Assembly (NCBI GenBank): GCA_018819105.1
Contig: JAHJQV010000067.1
Coordinates: 1-56,600 of the forward strand
Source of the DNA: Gammaproteobacteria bacterium
GTDB lineage: Bacteria > Pseudomonadota > Gammaproteobacteria > Xanthomonadales > Wenzhouxiangellaceae
Length of the DNA stretch: 56,600 nt
Direction: 5' to 3'
The notes under the pieces were generated by a model. It saw nothing but the letters and a program-made list of their open reading frames with translations, did no database searches and was not told where the DNA came from. The position numbers and the translations under genes were made by a program. Positions 55,626 to 56,600 of this stretch are shown piece by piece. Each line of letters starts with the position of its first letter. The first letter of the stretch is position 1.

Positions 55626-56147
55626 TCAAGCCGTTGGCCCAGTGTGGTGTTTGCCAAACGGGCCGTTGTAGCGCACCACGGCCAGATTGATGGTGGAGGC
55701 ATAGCCGACCCAGATCAGGTATGGCAGCAGCAACAGGTGATTGACCGGTAACACCGGCCGTAGCAGCAGCATCAGTGCGAGCACGGAAAGCCACAGCAGC
55801 ACCACTTCCAGCAGCGCCCAGTCAGGCCGGCGCAGGGTGAAGAACAGCCAGCTCCATGCGATGTTGAGCACGCCATTGAGCACCACCAGCATGATCAGCC
55901 AGAAGCGAAAGTCGCCCTCGGTGCCGAGCAGCCAGCCACGCACGCAGGCGATGGCGGTCAGTGTGAAGATCAGTGTCCAGGCCGGGCCGAAAGCCCAGTC
56001 GGGCGGTTTCCAGAACGGCTGTTTGAGATTGAAATACCAGTCATCCAGCGTGGTCAGCACCGCACCGGCCACCGCCAGCACGATGGCGCCGGCGGTGGCC
56101 ACGGCAATGGGTGTCCAGGGCAGGTTGGACCATTCGATGTTCAACAT
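55626..56147 (-). CDS. tspO: TspO/MBR family protein
   Basis: This 173-residue protein has five membrane spans. It carries the family segment WYFNLKQPFWKPPDWAFGPA followed by WTLIFTLTAIACVRGW, then LNIAWSWLFFTLRRPDWALL and YLIWVGYASTINLAVVRYN. TspO proteins bind tetrapyrroles and sterol-like ligands and help control porphyrin traffic and oxygen-linked responses. A first segment AVATAGAIVLAVAGAVLTTL gives the usual start; ATG at 56147 has no strong ribosome site. Confidence 0.92.
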   Translation of the reverse strand: MLNIEWSNLPWTPIAVATAGAIVLAVAGAVLTTLDDWYFNLKQPFWKPPDWAFGPAWTLIFTLTAIACVRGWLLGTEGDFRFWLIMLVVLNGVLNIAWSWLFFTLRRPDWALLEVVLLWLSVLALMLLLRPVLPVNHLLLLPYLIWVGYASTINLAVVRYNGPFGKHHTGPTA

Positions 56148-56467
56148 ATCGCGGACCTGTGGTCGCGCGCGATGGATGTTGCCGGGGGTGAATGCATGCC
56201 TGCATGATACGTGACTGCCGCAGGCTGTGTACAGGAGCGCGTATCAGCGAATGTCTGTGCTTGAGTGCTGCTGGCAGGCTCACAGCGAGCGAGACGGTGA
56301 AATCTGAGTAAAAATTCGCGTGCCAGCACGCTGCGATTTCACGGCAGCTAGCTGGTGTGTTGGCAGCCTGAGATCAAGTAAGCAATGGCTCTGATTGTAG
56401 GAGATTGCTAGCCTGCATTATTCACGAAACCGACTACTGCGATGCCGCCAATACCCGCATCTGCGGC

Positions 56468-56567
56468 GTTTCGCTCGGTCACGAATCCTCAACGTACTGT
56501 CAAGTACGCCTGCGGTTCGTTCGGTCGTGAAACACCACAGCTACAGGCCCCCGGATCAAGTCCGGGG
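56468..56567. repeat. two palindromic repeats in a gene-free end region
   Basis: At 56468-56533 GTTTC...GAAAC encloses ACGAATCC...GGTTCGT and a core hairpin CGTACT-GTCA-AGTACG. At 56549-56567 CCCCGGA-TCAAG-TCCGGGG forms a second perfect hairpin. These look like REP-type or element-end palindromes. In the remaining stretch 56148-56600 I see no gene, tRNA or promoter that I can support. Confidence 0.55.
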
Positions 56568-56600
56568 CAGGCTCTGGCAGCATCTCGCGACGTCGACTCA

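Overview
The window reads as chromosomal DNA of a gammaproteobacterium of moderately high GC. Two syntenic blocks support this. One is rpoE-rseA-rseB-rseC-mucD followed by lepA-lepB-DUF4845-rnc-era-recO-pdxJ. The other is recN / grpE-dnaK-dnaJ-dapB. Both follow the gene order known from Pseudomonas and its relatives, but the accessory genes do not match Pseudomonas closely. A non-model Pseudomonadales, Cellvibrionales-like or Xanthomonadales-like lineage is possible, and I cannot place it further.

Layout. 1-2.1 kb: an AT-richer edge with the C-terminal end of an unidentified (perhaps transposase) gene and a secreted seven-repeat FG-GAP protein. 2.2-7.1 kb: an exported M20 amidohydrolase, a membrane-bound CadC-like regulator with TPRs, and a secreted two-domain protein. 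7.2-10.1 kb: a tightly overlapping ECF sigma / DUF3619-like / small exported protein / DUF3106 operon, where the last gene seems to be cut by an amber codon, then a small exported protein. 10.2-16.8 kb: a repeat element, an exported protein, and a reverse-strand run ALDH7-pyrD-murB-M28 lipoprotein peptidase. 17-28.5 kb: the envelope-stress sigma-E operon and the lepA-to-pdxJ block. 28.6-34.7 kb: a REC-Hpt phosphorelay protein, a large YdbH-like envelope protein and a 959-residue secreted multidomain protein. 34.8-41.4 kb: recN divergent from grpE-dnaK-dnaJ-dapB. Three well-formed sigma-32-type promoters precede grpE, dnaK and dnaJ. 42-46.4 kb: hemN behind a perfect FNR/Anr-type site, selO, and a SOUL-family lipoprotein. 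46.5-52 kb: a four-gene operon with an atypical N-acyl-D-amino-acid deacylase-like lipoprotein, a Tat-exported class V aminotransferase fold protein of the isopenicillin N epimerase type, an SNF-type sodium symporter and an isopenicillin N synthase-like oxygenase. 52-56.6 kb: a large secreted Asp-box (BNR) repeat protein, a small membrane protein, a TspO homologue and a repeat-rich, gene-free end.

The most interesting items are the 46.5-52 kb operon, which has no obvious described counterpart and may act on unusual (D- or N-acyl) amino acids or peptides; a ~165-bp fold-back repeat (MITE-like) in three copies; a short acidic-aromatic C-terminal tail shared by secreted proteins in three different places; and an apparent nonsense mutation in the DUF3106 gene. 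No tRNA, rRNA or CRISPR array was recognised. All assignments are from reading the sequence and memory of the families; no database search was run.
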